Part shown: in pieces, positions 1-9,273 of the stretch | Position numbering within the stretch: position 1 is the stretch's first letter | How the letters are laid out: each line of letters opens with the position of its first letter | Source: Shewanella sp. Isolate11 | GTDB taxonomy: Bacteria > Pseudomonadota > Gammaproteobacteria > Enterobacterales > Shewanellaceae | Assembly: GCF_022398315.1 (NCBI RefSeq) | Contig: NZ_JAKEVF010000006.1 | Location: 125,544-189,543, forward strand | Direction of reading: 5' to 3' | DNA length: 64,000 bases | Made by a program: the position numbers and the translations under genes | The notes under the pieces: generated by a model | Seen by the model: the letters and a program-made list of their open reading frames with translations, nothing else | Told to the model about the DNA's origin: nothing | The model's database searches: none

Positions 1-2
1 TT

Positions 3-293
3 GCCATTATTCCTGTCGCTCACAAGCTGAATATGAAACAACTTGCCAAAGCCGCTGGTTGTAAAAAAGCTGCCATGGCCACACCTCAGGATGTGCAGAG
101 ATCGACCGGATATATTTTGGGAGGCGTGAGCCCTATTGGTCAGAAGAAACGCTTAGCGACTTTTATCGATGCCAGCGCAGCTGGATTGTCGTTAATATAC
201 GTGAGTGGCGGACGCCGGGGGTTAGATATCGCCTTGTCGCCAACTGATTTACAAAATATCACCCAGGCAAAATTTACTCAGCTAACGGCATGA
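3..293 (+). CDS. ybaK: YbaK/EbsC-type Cys-tRNA(Pro) deacylase, 5' end outside window
   Basis: The reading frame is open from base 3, before the first internal ATG (33), and that upstream part (AIIPVAHKLN) also fits the family, so the gene is cut by the window edge rather than starting at 33. The visible 96 residues carry the C-terminal YbaK features: a KKLAKA-like helix (KQLAKAAGCKKA), the RSTGYILGGVSPIGQKK loop and a TFIDASA strand. YbaK proteins hydrolyse Cys mischarged on tRNA-Pro (family knowledge). A 121-base gap precedes tusA. Function is confident; the missing N-terminus cannot be judged. Confidence 0.85.
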   Translation, partial: AIIPVAHKLNMKQLAKAAGCKKAAMATPQDVQRSTGYILGGVSPIGQKKRLATFIDASAAGLSLIYVSGGRRGLDIALSPTDLQNITQAKFTQLTA

Positions 294-414
294 AACAAGC
301 TTTTAACTCACAAAAGCAGGCTAACAACTTGGTTTCAATCGGTAGCTGACGTAACATTAGCATTCTAATTGAGGTGGTTATTTTATCAGTCGTAAGTTTC
401 TATCGGATATCTCT

Positions 415-660
415 ATGAGCAATACATTTTCAGACGCACAACATCAACTCGATGCTCTTGGTCTTCGCTGCCCTGAGCCAGTAATGATGGTGAGAAAATC
501 TGTGCGCAAAATGCTGGAAGGTGAAACCTTACTGATCATTGCAGATGACCCAGCAACGACCCGAGATATTCCTAGCTTCTGCGAGTTTATGGATCACACG
601 CTATTAGCTAGTCAAACGGAATCGACTCCGTACCAATATCTGATCAAAAAAGGCTTGTAA
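415..660 (+). CDS. tusA: TusA sulfurtransferase
   Basis: 81-residue TusA. It carries the [15 protein letters not shown] segment with the active-site Cys in the CPxP motif, followed by the conserved [14 protein letters not shown] stretch and a C-terminal YLIKKG, nearly collinear with E. coli TusA. TusA accepts persulfide sulfur from IscS and passes it to TusBCD/TusE for 2-thiouridine at tRNA position 34, and also feeds molybdenum cofactor metabolism (family knowledge). The next gene, 30 bases downstream, encodes a MOSC-domain protein, another sulfur/molybdenum-linked fold, so the pair may be cotranscribed. Confidence 0.93.
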   Translation: MSNTFSDAQHQLDALGLRCPEPVMMVRKSVRKMLEGETLLIIADDPATTRDIPSFCEFMDHTLLASQTESTPYQYLIKKGL

Positions 661-690
661 TACCAAACACAGTTAAAAGGATTTAATAAC

Positions 691-1128
691 ATGGCAAGTT
701 TACAAGGCATTAGCTACAAAACAGTCAAAAAAGGCCCCATGCTAGAAACCTCTAGCGCCTTAGTGACAACCTCGACTGGCGTAGCACAAGATGTATATGG
801 CAAACCCAGTAAGCGTCAAGTCACAGTACTTTCTTTCGAACAATGGCAACAAGCCTGTGAGACAGTACAAGCTGAGTTACATTGGACAACTCGCCGCGCA
901 AACTTATTAGTCGAGGGACTCACCTTTAGTGAAACCGATGTTGGCAAAACCTTACATATAGGCGAACTTCAATTGCTAATCACCGGTGAAACCGATCCCT
1001 GCAAAAAAATGCAACAAGCTCACCCCGGTCTTGAACAGGCACTTCGCCCCGATTGGCGTGGTGGCGTCACCTGTAGAGTCATCAATGATGCCAGTATTAA
1101 TGTCGGCGACGAGGTGAGCTTAGCCTAA
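691..1128 (+). CDS. MOSC-domain protein
   Basis: 145-residue stand-alone MOSC domain. Visible signatures are WTTRRANLLVEG, LHIGELQLLITGETDPCKKM and a C-terminal strand ending GDEVSLA. The Cys in the DPCKKM segment corresponds to the invariant MOSC cysteine thought to carry sulfur. MOSC proteins such as YiiM and the Moco sulfurase C-terminus bind molybdenum cofactor or handle activated sulfur (family knowledge); the substrate here is unknown. An AAAAGGA ribosome site sits about 9 bases before the ATG. Its position right after tusA suggests linked sulfur transfer (inference). Confidence 0.8.
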   Translation: MASLQGISYKTVKKGPMLETSSALVTTSTGVAQDVYGKPSKRQVTVLSFEQWQQACETVQAELHWTTRRANLLVEGLTFSETDVGKTLHIGELQLLITGETDPCKKMQQAHPGLEQALRPDWRGGVTCRVINDASINVGDEVSLA

Positions 1129-1184
1129 GGCAAGTTACCGACCTTACTTTCTATTTCAGCAAGTAACCTTCTCCAGCTAATTAA

Positions 1185-1214
1185 TGTAGGCTTGAGTCCA
1201 CTTATAAGCCTACA
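1185..1214. repeat. Inverted repeat / hairpin after MOSC gene
   Basis: TGTAGGCTT (1185-1193) and AAGCCTACA (1206-1214) are perfect 9-base arms with a 12-base loop that itself contains AGT-CC-ACT. There is no T-run behind it, so it is only a possible 3' mRNA-end hairpin for tusA-MOSC. The rest of 1129-1382 shows no other gene or convincing signal. Confidence 0.45.
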
Positions 1215-1382
1215 ACTTCAGTTTCAACTCATCTTTACCCTCTAACATTCAATTAATGTCACACATTGTTTGTTTTTCTGTTATAAAAACAGGCGACAAA
1301 TAACATTACAATAACGATACCGCTAAGCTAACCGACTTCAGCAAATAGCGTCTCCACTCAAAAATAATAAACGGAAATGATA

Positions 1383-4300
1383 ATGCTAAAACATAAAATC
1401 AAGCCCTTATGTGCAGCAATAGCCCTAAGCTTTAGTACTCCAACCCTGGCAGATGACAACAATGCTGGCGAAGCCAGTTGGCAAGTCAACGCCCCCGCAA
1501 ACGCGCCTTTAGAACAAGTTAACATCGACGTTAAAGAAGGTACTTGGATGAACGTCAGTGTTAGCCCTAACGGCAAACACATTGTTTTCGATCTACTCGG
1601 TGATATTTACCAAATGCCCATCGAAGGGGGTGAGCCTAAAGTATTAGCTCAAGGTATTGCTTGGCAGATGCAACCCGTTTATAGCCCTGATGGTAAATAT
1701 ATTGCCTTCACCTCAGATGAAGATGGTGGTGATAATATCTGGGTAATGGAAGCCGATGGCAGTAATCCTCACCCAGTAACCAAAGAAACCTTTAGACTGC
1801 TTAATAGCCCTTCTTGGAGCCCTGACTCTCAGTATCTCATTGGTCGTAAGCACTTTACCGGAAGCCGTAGTTTAGGTGCTGGCGAAGTATGGCTTTATCA
1901 TGTTGCGGGCGGCACAGGTGTAAAATTAACTGAGCGTCCTAACGAGCAAAAAGATTTAGGCGAACCCGCCTACTCTCCAGACGGCCGCTATGTCTATTTC
2001 AGCCAAGATGCCACGCCGGGTAAAACTTTTCACTACTCAAAAGACTCGGTCAAAGGTATTTATAAGATAAAAAGATATGACACCCAGACAGGTGATATCG
2101 AAGTATTAATTGAAGGAACGGGTGGTGCAATTCGTCCAACCCCAAGTCCCGATGGTAAAAAGCTTGCCTTCATCAAGCGTGACGGTTTCCAGTCTTCGCT
2201 TTATTTACTGGACTTAAAGTCTGGAGAAAAAACCAAGTTATACGACAAGCTTGACCGTGATATGCAAGAAACTTGGGCAATTCACGGTGTGTATCCAACC
2301 ATGAGCTGGACAGCCGATAATGAAGAAATTGTATTTTGGGCCAATGGCCAGATTAATCGACTCAATGTTGATTCGAAGAAAGTAGCCCAAATTCCCTTTT
2401 CGGTTAAAACTCAACTTGCCGTTCAGCCATCGGTTCGCTTTAAACAGAATCTAGATCAAGATAAGTTTGATGTGAAAATGCTGCGTATGGCACAGGTTTC
2501 TCCCGATGGGAAAAAAGTGGTTTATGAAGCCTTAGGTAAACTCTGGCTAAAAACCTTAGACAATGGCAAGGTCAGCCGTCTTACCAAGCTCGATGAATCA
2601 TTAAGAGAGCTGTATCCACAGTGGTCACGCGATGGTAAAAACATTGTATTCACGACTTGGGATGATGATAAGCAAGGCAGTGTACGCGTCATTAGCGCCC
2701 GCGGCGGTAAGGCCAAAACCTTAACCACAGAGCCCGGTAAATACGTCGAGCCCACCTTCTCACCTCAAGGTGATCTTGTTGTTTACCGAAAAATAAAAGG
2801 CGGATATATAACCCCTAGAACCTGGTCACAAGAACCCGGTCTTTATGTTGCAGACATCAAAGCAAAAACCAACACCAAAATAACTCCTGAAGGTCATCAG
2901 CCTCAATTCGGTGCTGATTCAGAGCGCATTTATTTTATGGACTATGGAGAAACGCCACAGTTATCTTCAATCAATCTGCATGGTTTTCAAAAACGCGTAC
3001 ATTACACCAGCAAGCATGCAACTGAGTTTAGAGTCTCTCCAGATGGTAAACAGCTAGCCTTTGCTGAACGCTTTAAAGTTTGGGTCACCCCTTTCGCTAA
3101 ACATGGCGAAACCATAGAAATTGGACCAAAAGCTAATAATCTTCCAGTAACACAATTAAGTGTTCGCGCTGGTGAAAGTATTAGCTGGAACAACGATAGC
3201 GACCAACTTTATTGGACTCTCGGCCCTGAGCTTTATCAAGTAAAAGTTGATGCTCAATACCAGCAATATGAACAAGCTAAAACAGATAATCCACCGAAAA
3301 TCACAGAGATTGGTTTCAGCCAAGATGCCGACGTTCCACGTGGAACCGTCGCTTTTGTTGGTGGTCAGGTGATCACGATGGAAGATGATAAGGTGATCAA
3401 AAACGGAACGGTTATTGTCAAGAATAACAAAATCATCGCTGTTGGAGATGCCAATACAACTATTCCTGACGGAGCCTTAGTTGTCGATATTAAAGGCAAA
3501 ACCATAATGCCCGGCTTATTCGATGCCCATGCACATGGCGCACAGGGTGAAAATGAAATCATCCCACAACAAAATTGGGAGCTGTACTCTAACCTATCGC
3601 TGGGTGTCACCAGCATCCACGATCCATCGAACGACACCACTGAAATATTCGCGGCATCTGAGCAACAGAAAGCGGGGAATATCGCTGGGCCACGCATATT
3701 CTCAACCGGTACCATCTTGTATGGCGCCAACGTGCCAGGCTATACCTCGCACATCGATTCATTAGATGATGCCAAATTCCACCTAGAACGCCTAAAAAAG
3801 GTCGGCGCTTTTAGCGTTAAGAGCTATAACCAACCTCGTCGTAATCAACGTCAACAGGTCATTGCAGCAGCTCGGGAACTCGAAATGATGGTTGTACCTG
3901 AAGGCGGTAGTTTATTGCAACACAACCTGACTATGATTGCTGATGGCCACACTACGGTTGAACACTCATTGCCAGCCGCGAAAATCTATAGCGACATAAA
4001 ACAGCTATGGAGCCAAACCGATGTTCACTATACACCGACCTTAGTAGTCGCTTATGGTGGCATCTCTGGTGAAAACTACTGGTACGATAAAACTGATGTT
4101 TGGGCACACCCACGCCTTTCTATGTATGTTCCAGGCGATCTTCTTCAAGCTCGCTCCATGCGTAGACCAACTGCACCAGATGAGCATTACAACCATTTTA
4201 ATGTTGCGCGCGTTGCCAAAGAACTAAATGACCTAGGTGTTAAACCCAATATTGGTGCCCATGGTCAACGTGAAGGTTTAGCTGCTCATTGGGAAATGTG

Positions 4301-4574
4301 GATGTTTGCTCAAGGTGGAATGAGCAACCTTGAGGTGTTAAAAACCGCAACCATTAATCCAGCAACGACTTTCGCAATGGATCATCAATTAGGCTCTATT
4401 AAAGAAGGTAAGCTAGCAGATTTGATCGTTATCGATGGTAATCCATTAGAAAATATACGAGACACCGACAAGGTGACTCACACTATGGTCAATGGCAAAC
4501 TTTATAATGCTGAAACCATGGACCAACTTAATGGTGAAAAAATTCAGAGAAAGCCATTTTTCTTTGAAATTTGA
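1383..4574 (+). CDS. Secreted TolB-like beta-propeller / amidohydrolase fusion
   Basis: About 1063 residues. The start at 1383 is preferred over the in-frame ATG at 1377 because ACGGA (1371-1375) is then spaced 7 bases. An N-terminal signal peptide ends near PTLADD. Residues about 50-600 hold repeated PD40/TolB-type blades (SPNGKHIVF, SPDGKYIAF, SPDGRYVYF, SPDGKKLAF, SPDGKKVVY). From about 660 the composite amidohydrolase fold begins (TVIVKNNKIIAVGD), with the metal-binding HxH in MPGLFDAHAHG near residue 716, later metal-site histidines (VEHS, IGAHG) and a closing GSIKEGKLADLIVIDGNPL. Such proteins act as periplasmic or exported metallohydrolases; the substrate is not predictable. A parS-like palindrome lies inside the gene at 3332-3347. 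Confidence 0.85.
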   Translation: MLKHKIKPLCAAIALSFSTPTLADDNNAGEASWQVNAPANAPLEQVNIDVKEGTWMNVSVSPNGKHIVFDLLGDIYQMPIEGGEPKVLAQGIAWQMQPVYSPDGKYIAFTSDEDGGDNIWVMEADGSNPHPVTKETFRLLNSPSWSPDSQYLIGRKHFTGSRSLGAGEVWLYHVAGGTGVKLTERPNEQKDLGEPAYSPDGRYVYFSQDATPGKTFHYSKDSVKGIYKIKRYDTQTGDIEVLIEGTGGAIRPTPSPDGKKLAFIKRDGFQSSLYLLDLKSGEKTKLYDKLDRDMQETWAIHGVYPTMSWTADNEEIVFWANGQINRLNVDSKKVAQIPFSVKTQLAVQPSVRFKQNLDQDKFDVKMLRMAQVSPDGKKVVYEALGKLWLKTLDNGKVSRLTKLDESLRELYPQWSRDGKNIVFTTWDDDKQGSVRVISARGGKAKTLTTEPGKYVEPTFSPQGDLVVYRKIKGGYITPRTWSQEPGLYVADIKAKTNTKITPEGHQPQFGADSERIYFMDYGETPQLSSINLHGFQKRVHYTSKHATEFRVSPDGKQLAFAERFKVWVTPFAKHGETIEIGPKANNLPVTQLSVRAGESISWNNDSDQLYWTLGPELYQVKVDAQYQQYEQAKTDNPPKITEIGFSQDADVPRGTVAFVGGQVITMEDDKVIKNGTVIVKNNKIIAVGDANTTIPDGALVVDIKGKTIMPGLFDAHAHGAQGENEIIPQQNWELYSNLSLGVTSIHDPSNDTTEIFAASEQQKAGNIAGPRIFSTGTILYGANVPGYTSHIDSLDDAKFHLERLKKVGAFSVKSYNQPRRNQRQQVIAAARELEMMVVPEGGSLLQHNLTMIADGHTTVEHSLPAAKIYSDIKQLWSQTDVHYTPTLVVAYGGISGENYWYDKTDVWAHPRLSMYVPGDLLQARSMRRPTAPDEHYNHFNVARVAKELNDLGVKPNIGAHGQREGLAAHWEMWMFAQGGMSNLEVLKTATINPATTFAMDHQLGSIKEGKLADLIVIDGNPLENIRDTDKVTHTMVNGKLYNAETMDQLNGEKIQRKPFFFEI
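3332..3347. other. parS: Candidate parS site inside the amidohydrolase gene
   Basis: CGTTCCACGTGGAACC contains the perfect 14-base palindrome GTTCCACGTGGAAC. It differs from the Pseudomonas-type parS consensus TGTTCCACGTGGAACM only at the first base (consensus recalled, not searched). It encodes VPRGT in the amidohydrolase. A ParA/ParB pair is encoded 24 kb away in the same window. Confidence 0.6.
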
Positions 4575-4666
4575 TTCGTTTTTAATTTTAAAATCTGGCT
4601 AACTTTACAGCCAAATTTTAATTTCATAAAAATTTAAAAACAGATCAAAAATGACCTAAAAAAAGA

Positions 4667-4698
4667 AAAAAGGGTGTTTCACGTGAAACACCCTTTTT
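4667..4698 (+). terminator. 32-base perfect palindrome acting as terminator and parS
   Basis: Bases 4667-4682 (five A, GGG, TGTTTCAC) and 4683-4698 (GTGAAACA, CCC, five T) are exact reverse complements. It lies 93 bases after the amidohydrolase stop and ends in a T-run, so it fits an intrinsic terminator stem. Its central 16 bases are a perfect parS. Confidence 0.75.
4675..4690. other. parS: parS centromere site (perfect 16-base match)
   Basis: TGTTTCACGTGAAACA is the exact palindromic consensus bound by chromosomal ParB/Spo0J proteins (established). It lies about 20 kb from the predicted origin and 24 kb from parB, the usual origin-proximal location. Confidence 0.9.
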
Positions 4699-4807
4699 AA
4701 TTATCTGAAAACTATCCAGCCGCTTTGCATCTAAATATAAATAAGCCTAAGCTGATTAACCAAAAATCTGCTCAGACCGAAGAGCTTCGCCAATAAGGAA
4801 CTTGGAA

Positions 4808-5452
4808 ATGAAATCGATAATCATCACCCTAGTGATTCTATTAATTCTATCTGCAATTACCTACTTCTCACTAAACAAGGATCAAGTGCCTGACCAAGCC
4901 CAAAAACAAATTCTGCTCACAAATACCGAAACTCGATTAACTGATACAGAGAAACAAACTGATATAACTCCATCTAGCGAAGTGCAAATAGCTCAAGCCA
5001 AAAGCAGCAATGATGATCAGACAGCCCAATCACTTTCAACCGAGAATATTTCGGCCAAGCAGTTGGTAGCAAAAATCATTGATGCGCAGGAGGTCGTTGA
5101 TGGTGAGCAGATAAAAAAACTACTTAGTGAAGACTTGGAAGCCTATGTCGAGCTCATCGAGTCCCTCGACAACTATGATACCATCAGCCAACAACGCCTG
5201 ACGGCACTGGCCGACAGACTCGCTCATTTGCCGGAGGCCATATATAGTGAAAAATATGCCTGCGCAGACAGAATCTGCGCCCTAAGCCTTACAACAGACA
5301 CTATTAGCCAACAAAGCATTGATAAATTGAGTGAATTTGATAAGAACTATGCATTTATCAAGCAGACACAGCTCGACTCGGGAGAGACACAATTTCAGGC
5401 CATCTATCTACAAACAGATGACCCATCGACTATGCGTTTTAAAGGTTACTAA
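4808..5452 (+). CDS. Membrane-anchored periplasmic protein with CX4C, unknown function
   Basis: 214 residues. The ATG at 4808 is chosen because AAGGA (4795-4799) is spaced 8 bases from it; the TTG at 4802 would be too close. After two residues comes one hydrophobic helix (IIITLVILLILSAITYF), then a long polar, Gln/Thr-rich linker to about residue 75, and a helical C-terminal domain with YACADRICAL, that is two Cys separated by four residues. No family was recognised. Another protein in this window (44013-44675, minus strand) has the same plan: N-terminal anchor, polar linker, C-terminal CX4C followed by a beta-rich end. The two may be distant relatives (inference). Confidence 0.7.
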   Translation: MKSIIITLVILLILSAITYFSLNKDQVPDQAQKQILLTNTETRLTDTEKQTDITPSSEVQIAQAKSSNDDQTAQSLSTENISAKQLVAKIIDAQEVVDGEQIKKLLSEDLEAYVELIESLDNYDTISQQRLTALADRLAHLPEAIYSEKYACADRICALSLTTDTISQQSIDKLSEFDKNYAFIKQTQLDSGETQFQAIYLQTDDPSTMRFKGY

Positions 5453-5457
5453 TAGCC

Positions 5458-6027
5458 TTAGTTAGACTTATCCTGGTAACAGAAGCAATCTTGGGTATGG
5501 TCATTGACCATGCCCACAGCCTGCATAAAAGCATAACAAATCGTCGGCCCGACAAAATTAAACCCTAATTTTTTCAATGCTTTCGACATTGCTTCCGACT
5601 CAGGGGTTTGGGCTGGCAATTGCGCTAACGACTGAAAGTGATTCAACTTCGGTTCACCGCCTACAAAGCTCCATAGAAACGCAGAGAAATCATTTCCCTG
5701 CTCTACAAATGCGATGTAGCCTTTGGCGTTCTTAATAATGGAATTAACCTTGAGACGGTTCCTAACAATACCGGGATTTTGCAATAACGCCTCGACCTTT
5801 TGCTCGTCAAACGTTGCAATAACATAAGGGTCAAAATCGGCAAATGCCGCTTGGTAATTTTGCTGTTTCTTGAGGATGGTAATCCATGATAGTCCCGCCT
5901 GCTGACCATCTAAACAGAGTTTGGCAAACAGCTCCTGACTGTCATATACAGGCCTGCCCCACACGTTATCGTGGTAGTCTTGATATAAAGGATCTTTACT
6001 CACCCAGCCACAACGTTGTAAATCCAT
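5458..6027 (-). CDS. tag: DNA-3-methyladenine glycosylase I (Tag)
   Basis: 189 residues, the normal Tag length. It starts MDLQRCGWV and has DYHDNVWGRP, ELFAKLCLDGQQAGLSW and the C-terminal FVGPTICYAFMQAVGMVNDH. The zinc-binding set expected from E. coli Tag (Cys near 6, His near 19, and His/Cys near the C-terminus in NDHTQDCFC) is present. Tag excises 3-methyladenine from alkylated DNA (family knowledge). The gene is convergent with the 4808 gene, leaving only 5 bases between stops, and divergent from glyQ. Confidence 0.95.
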   Translation of the reverse strand: MDLQRCGWVSKDPLYQDYHDNVWGRPVYDSQELFAKLCLDGQQAGLSWITILKKQQNYQAAFADFDPYVIATFDEQKVEALLQNPGIVRNRLKVNSIIKNAKGYIAFVEQGNDFSAFLWSFVGGEPKLNHFQSLAQLPAQTPESEAMSKALKKLGFNFVGPTICYAFMQAVGMVNDHTQDCFCYQDKSN

Positions 6028-6042
6028 GCTAATTTTCCCAAA

Positions 6043-6098
6043 TTTAGGCGGTTAACCTAAAAAATAACCTACATAAGCCGTTTTCAACAAGGTATAAT
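6043..6098 (+). promoter_or_regulatory. glyQS promoter region with TATAAT and a small inverted repeat
   Basis: A perfect -10 hexamer TATAAT is at 6093-6098, 38 bases before the glyQ ATG. The matching -35 region is weak (TACATA at 6070). TTTAGG (6043-6048) and CCTAAA (6056-6061) form an inverted repeat between tag and glyQ; its role is unknown. Confidence 0.45.
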
Positions 6099-6135
6099 CG
6101 AAACCATTTTCTATCACAAGCTGACAGTAGTAGAC

Positions 6136-7041
6136 ATGACGACGAAACACGACGTAAAAACATTCCAGGGATTTATCTTAACCCTGCAAGAATACTGGGC
6201 CCAGCAAGGTTGCGCTATCGTTCAACCTCTGGACATGGAAGTGGGTGCAGGCACATTCCACCCAATGACTTTTTTACGCTCTTTAGGCCCAGAGCCAATG
6301 AGCAGTGCCTATGTTCAGCCTTGTCGCCGTCCAACTGATGGCCGTTATGGTGAAAACCCTAACCGTCTACAGCACTATTATCAGTTTCAAGTCGTGTTGA
6401 AACCCTCTCCAAGTAATATTCAAGAGTTATATTTAGGCTCTTTAGAAGCGCTTGGGATCGACATGAACGTCCATGATGTGCGTTTCGTCGAAGATAACTG
6501 GGAGTCTCCCACGCTTGGTGCATGGGGGCTGGGCTGGGAAGTGTGGCTCAATGGTATGGAAGTCTCGCAGTTCACCTACTTCCAACAAGTAGGCGGTCTA
6601 GAATGTAACCCAGTTACTGGCGAAATTACCTATGGTCTTGAACGCCTTGCCATGTATATCCAAGAGGTTGACAGTGTTTATGACCTTGTCTGGACCGACG
6701 GCCCTATGGGTAAAATCATGTATGGCGATGTGTTCCATCAAAACGAAGTTGAACAGTCTACATACAACTTTGAACACGCTAACGTCGACGTATTATTTAA
6801 GCAATTCGACGACTGTGAGAAGGCCTGTAATGAGCTGCTTGCACTAGAAAAACCATTAGCATTACCTGCTTATGAGCAAGTAATGAAAGCATCACACGCA
6901 TTCAATCTACTCGATGCCCGTCATGCCATCTCGGTAACTGAGCGCCAACGTTATATTCTCCGCGTTCGTACCATGGCTAAAGCCGTAGCAGAGTCTTACT
7001 ACCAAGCCCGTGAGGCGCTTGGTTTCCCAATGTGTAAGTAA
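6136..7041 (+). CDS. glyQ: Glycyl-tRNA synthetase alpha subunit
   Basis: 301 residues, standard for GlyQ. Class II aminoacyl-tRNA synthetase features are visible: [38 protein letters not shown], the motif 2-like [19 protein letters not shown], and the motif 3-like [12 protein letters not shown]. It forms the alpha2beta2 enzyme with GlyS and charges tRNA-Gly in the cytoplasm (established). glyS follows after 12 bases, so the two are cotranscribed. Confidence 0.97.
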   Translation: MTTKHDVKTFQGFILTLQEYWAQQGCAIVQPLDMEVGAGTFHPMTFLRSLGPEPMSSAYVQPCRRPTDGRYGENPNRLQHYYQFQVVLKPSPSNIQELYLGSLEALGIDMNVHDVRFVEDNWESPTLGAWGLGWEVWLNGMEVSQFTYFQQVGGLECNPVTGEITYGLERLAMYIQEVDSVYDLVWTDGPMGKIMYGDVFHQNEVEQSTYNFEHANVDVLFKQFDDCEKACNELLALEKPLALPAYEQVMKASHAFNLLDARHAISVTERQRYILRVRTMAKAVAESYYQAREALGFPMCK

Positions 7042-7053
7042 AGAGGTATTAAG

Positions 7054-9123
7054 ATGAATTTTGAAAACTTACTCATTGAGGTGGGTACAGAAGAATTACC
7101 GCCAAAATCACTACGTAAATTAGCCGAATCATTCGTAGCGAATTTCGAAGAAGAGCTAAACAAAGCAGAACTAAGCTATGAATCAGCAACTTGGTATGCA
7201 GCACCTCGCCGCTTAGCCATTAACGTAAAGCAATTGGTTCTCGCTCAGGCAGACAAAACCGTTGAAAAACGTGGTCCTGCTGTTGCTCAAGCTTTTGATG
7301 CCGATGGCAATCCAACAAAAGCTGCTATGGGTTGGGCTCGCGGTAACGGTATTACCGTTGAACAGGCTGAACGTCTAAAAACAGATAAGGGTGAATGGCT
7401 ACTTCATCAAGCTAAAGTCGTTGGTGTTGAAACTAAATCTTTAGTCGCTGAAATGGCACAACGAGCATTGGATAAGTTGCCTATTCCTAAGCCTATGCGT
7501 TGGGGTAGCAACAAAACTCAGTTTATTCGCCCTGTACATACAGTCACCATGCTGTTGGGCAGTGAGCTTATTGAAGGTGAACTATTAGGCATCAAATCAG
7601 CACGTACCGTTCGCGGCCATCGCTTTATGGGTGTCGACACTTTCGAGCTGGATCATGCAGATAACTACCTCTGCACCTTAAAAGAGCAAGGTAAAGTGCT
7701 TGCCGACTATGAATTACGTAAATCTATCATCAAAGCAGATGCACAAGCGGCAGCCAGTAAAATTGGTGGCGTAGCCGACCTTGAAGACGATCTTCTTGAA
7801 GAAGTCGCCTCTTTGGTTGAATGGCCAGTGGTATTAACCGCCAGTTTTGAAGAAAAATTCCTTGATGTACCGGCAGAAGCCTTGGTTTATACCATGAAGG
7901 GTGATCAGAAATATTTCCCTGTTTTCAACCCTGCAGGCGAACTGTTACCTAACTTTATTTTCGTGACAAATATCGAATCTAAAGATCCACAACAGATCAT
8001 CTCAGGTAACGAAAAAGTAGTTCGCCCACGTCTAGCCGATGCAGAATTTTTCTTCGAAACAGACAAAAAACACAGTCTAGAATCACGCCTTACCAGCCTA
8101 GAGACTGTCGTATTCCAGAAGCAACTAGGTACCATAAAAGACCGAGTAGAGCGTATCTCTGCCCTCGCCGCTTTTGTTGCTCAAGGCATTAATGCCGATA
8201 GCGAACAAGCTGCACGAGCCGGTTTACTTTCTAAGTCAGATTTGATGACAAACATGGTAATGGAGTTTACGGACTTACAAGGCACCATGGGCATGCATTA
8301 CGCACGCTTAGACGGTGAAACCGAAGCGGTTGCGTTAGCGCTTGAAGAGCAATACAAGCCAAAGTTCTCTGGTGATACTGTACCAACAGCCGATATTTCT
8401 ATCGCCGTTGCATTAGCCGAGAAGCTCGATACCTTAGTGGGTATCTTCGGTATTGGCCAAGCACCTAAAGGTGCTGCCGATCCATTTGCATTACGTCGTG
8501 CCGCTATTGGTATTTTACGTATCTGTGTTGAGAACAAACTTCCACTGGATTTAGTCGACTTAATCGCTAAGGCCCAAGCGCTACATGGCAGCAACCTAAG
8601 CAATACAGACACTGCCGAGCAAGTACTTGAGTTTCTGATGGGTCGTTTCCGCTCTTGGTATCAAGATCAGGGTGTTAGCGTCGATGTTATCTTAGCAGTA
8701 TTGGCGCGTCGTCCAACATCTCCAGCTGACTTCGATAGCCGTATTAAAGCCGTCGCTCACTTTAGAACCCTAGAACAAGCCGCAGCCCTCGCTGCCGCCA
8801 ATAAGCGTGTATCTAATATCTTGGCTAAAGTCGAAGGCGAATTAGCGATCAACATCGATGAAAACTTATTGGTTGAACAGGCCGAAAAAGCCTTAGCCGC
8901 TAAGTTAAATGAGTTACAGCCTCAGCTAGCACCTCTATTTGCTAATGCCGATTACCAACAAGCATTAGCATTACTTGCTGGCCTACGCGAAAGTGTCGAT
9001 ACCTTCTTCGAAGATGTGATGGTGATGGCAGACGATGAAGCGCTGAAGAATAACCGATTAGCGTTATTATCAAACCTACGCGAGCAGTTCTTACACGCTG
9101 CAGATATCTCGTTATTACAGTAA
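7054..9123 (+). CDS. glyS: Glycyl-tRNA synthetase beta subunit
   Basis: 689 residues, matching the family length of about 690. It begins [19 protein letters not shown] and contains the conserved [28 protein letters not shown] and [13 protein letters not shown] blocks. The C-terminal part is helical, as in other GlyS tRNA-binding regions. An AAGAGG ribosome site precedes the ATG. An intrinsic terminator follows at 9143. It is partner of GlyQ. Confidence 0.97.
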   Translation: MNFENLLIEVGTEELPPKSLRKLAESFVANFEEELNKAELSYESATWYAAPRRLAINVKQLVLAQADKTVEKRGPAVAQAFDADGNPTKAAMGWARGNGITVEQAERLKTDKGEWLLHQAKVVGVETKSLVAEMAQRALDKLPIPKPMRWGSNKTQFIRPVHTVTMLLGSELIEGELLGIKSARTVRGHRFMGVDTFELDHADNYLCTLKEQGKVLADYELRKSIIKADAQAAASKIGGVADLEDDLLEEVASLVEWPVVLTASFEEKFLDVPAEALVYTMKGDQKYFPVFNPAGELLPNFIFVTNIESKDPQQIISGNEKVVRPRLADAEFFFETDKKHSLESRLTSLETVVFQKQLGTIKDRVERISALAAFVAQGINADSEQAARAGLLSKSDLMTNMVMEFTDLQGTMGMHYARLDGETEAVALALEEQYKPKFSGDTVPTADISIAVALAEKLDTLVGIFGIGQAPKGAADPFALRRAAIGILRICVENKLPLDLVDLIAKAQALHGSNLSNTDTAEQVLEFLMGRFRSWYQDQGVSVDVILAVLARRPTSPADFDSRIKAVAHFRTLEQAAALAAANKRVSNILAKVEGELAINIDENLLVEQAEKALAAKLNELQPQLAPLFANADYQQALALLAGLRESVDTFFEDVMVMADDEALKNNRLALLSNLREQFLHAADISLLQ

Positions 9124-9142
9124 TAGTTAACGATTTATCAAT

Positions 9143-9171
9143 AAAAACGCACCCTTAGTGGTGCGTTTTTT
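9143..9171 (+). terminator. Intrinsic terminator after glyQS
   Basis: AAAAACGCACC (9143-9153), loop CTTAGT, GGTGCGTTTTT (9160-9170) plus another T: an 11-base perfect stem with a U-tract. Confidence 0.9.
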
Positions 9172-9273
9172 ATGTCCGAGATTCATAATTCATCGTAACG
9201 CTTTGTAAGTCAATGGATCTTATAACTGCGCCAAGTTAGACTAAATTCATCAATCGCATCATTAGAGTCTGTT

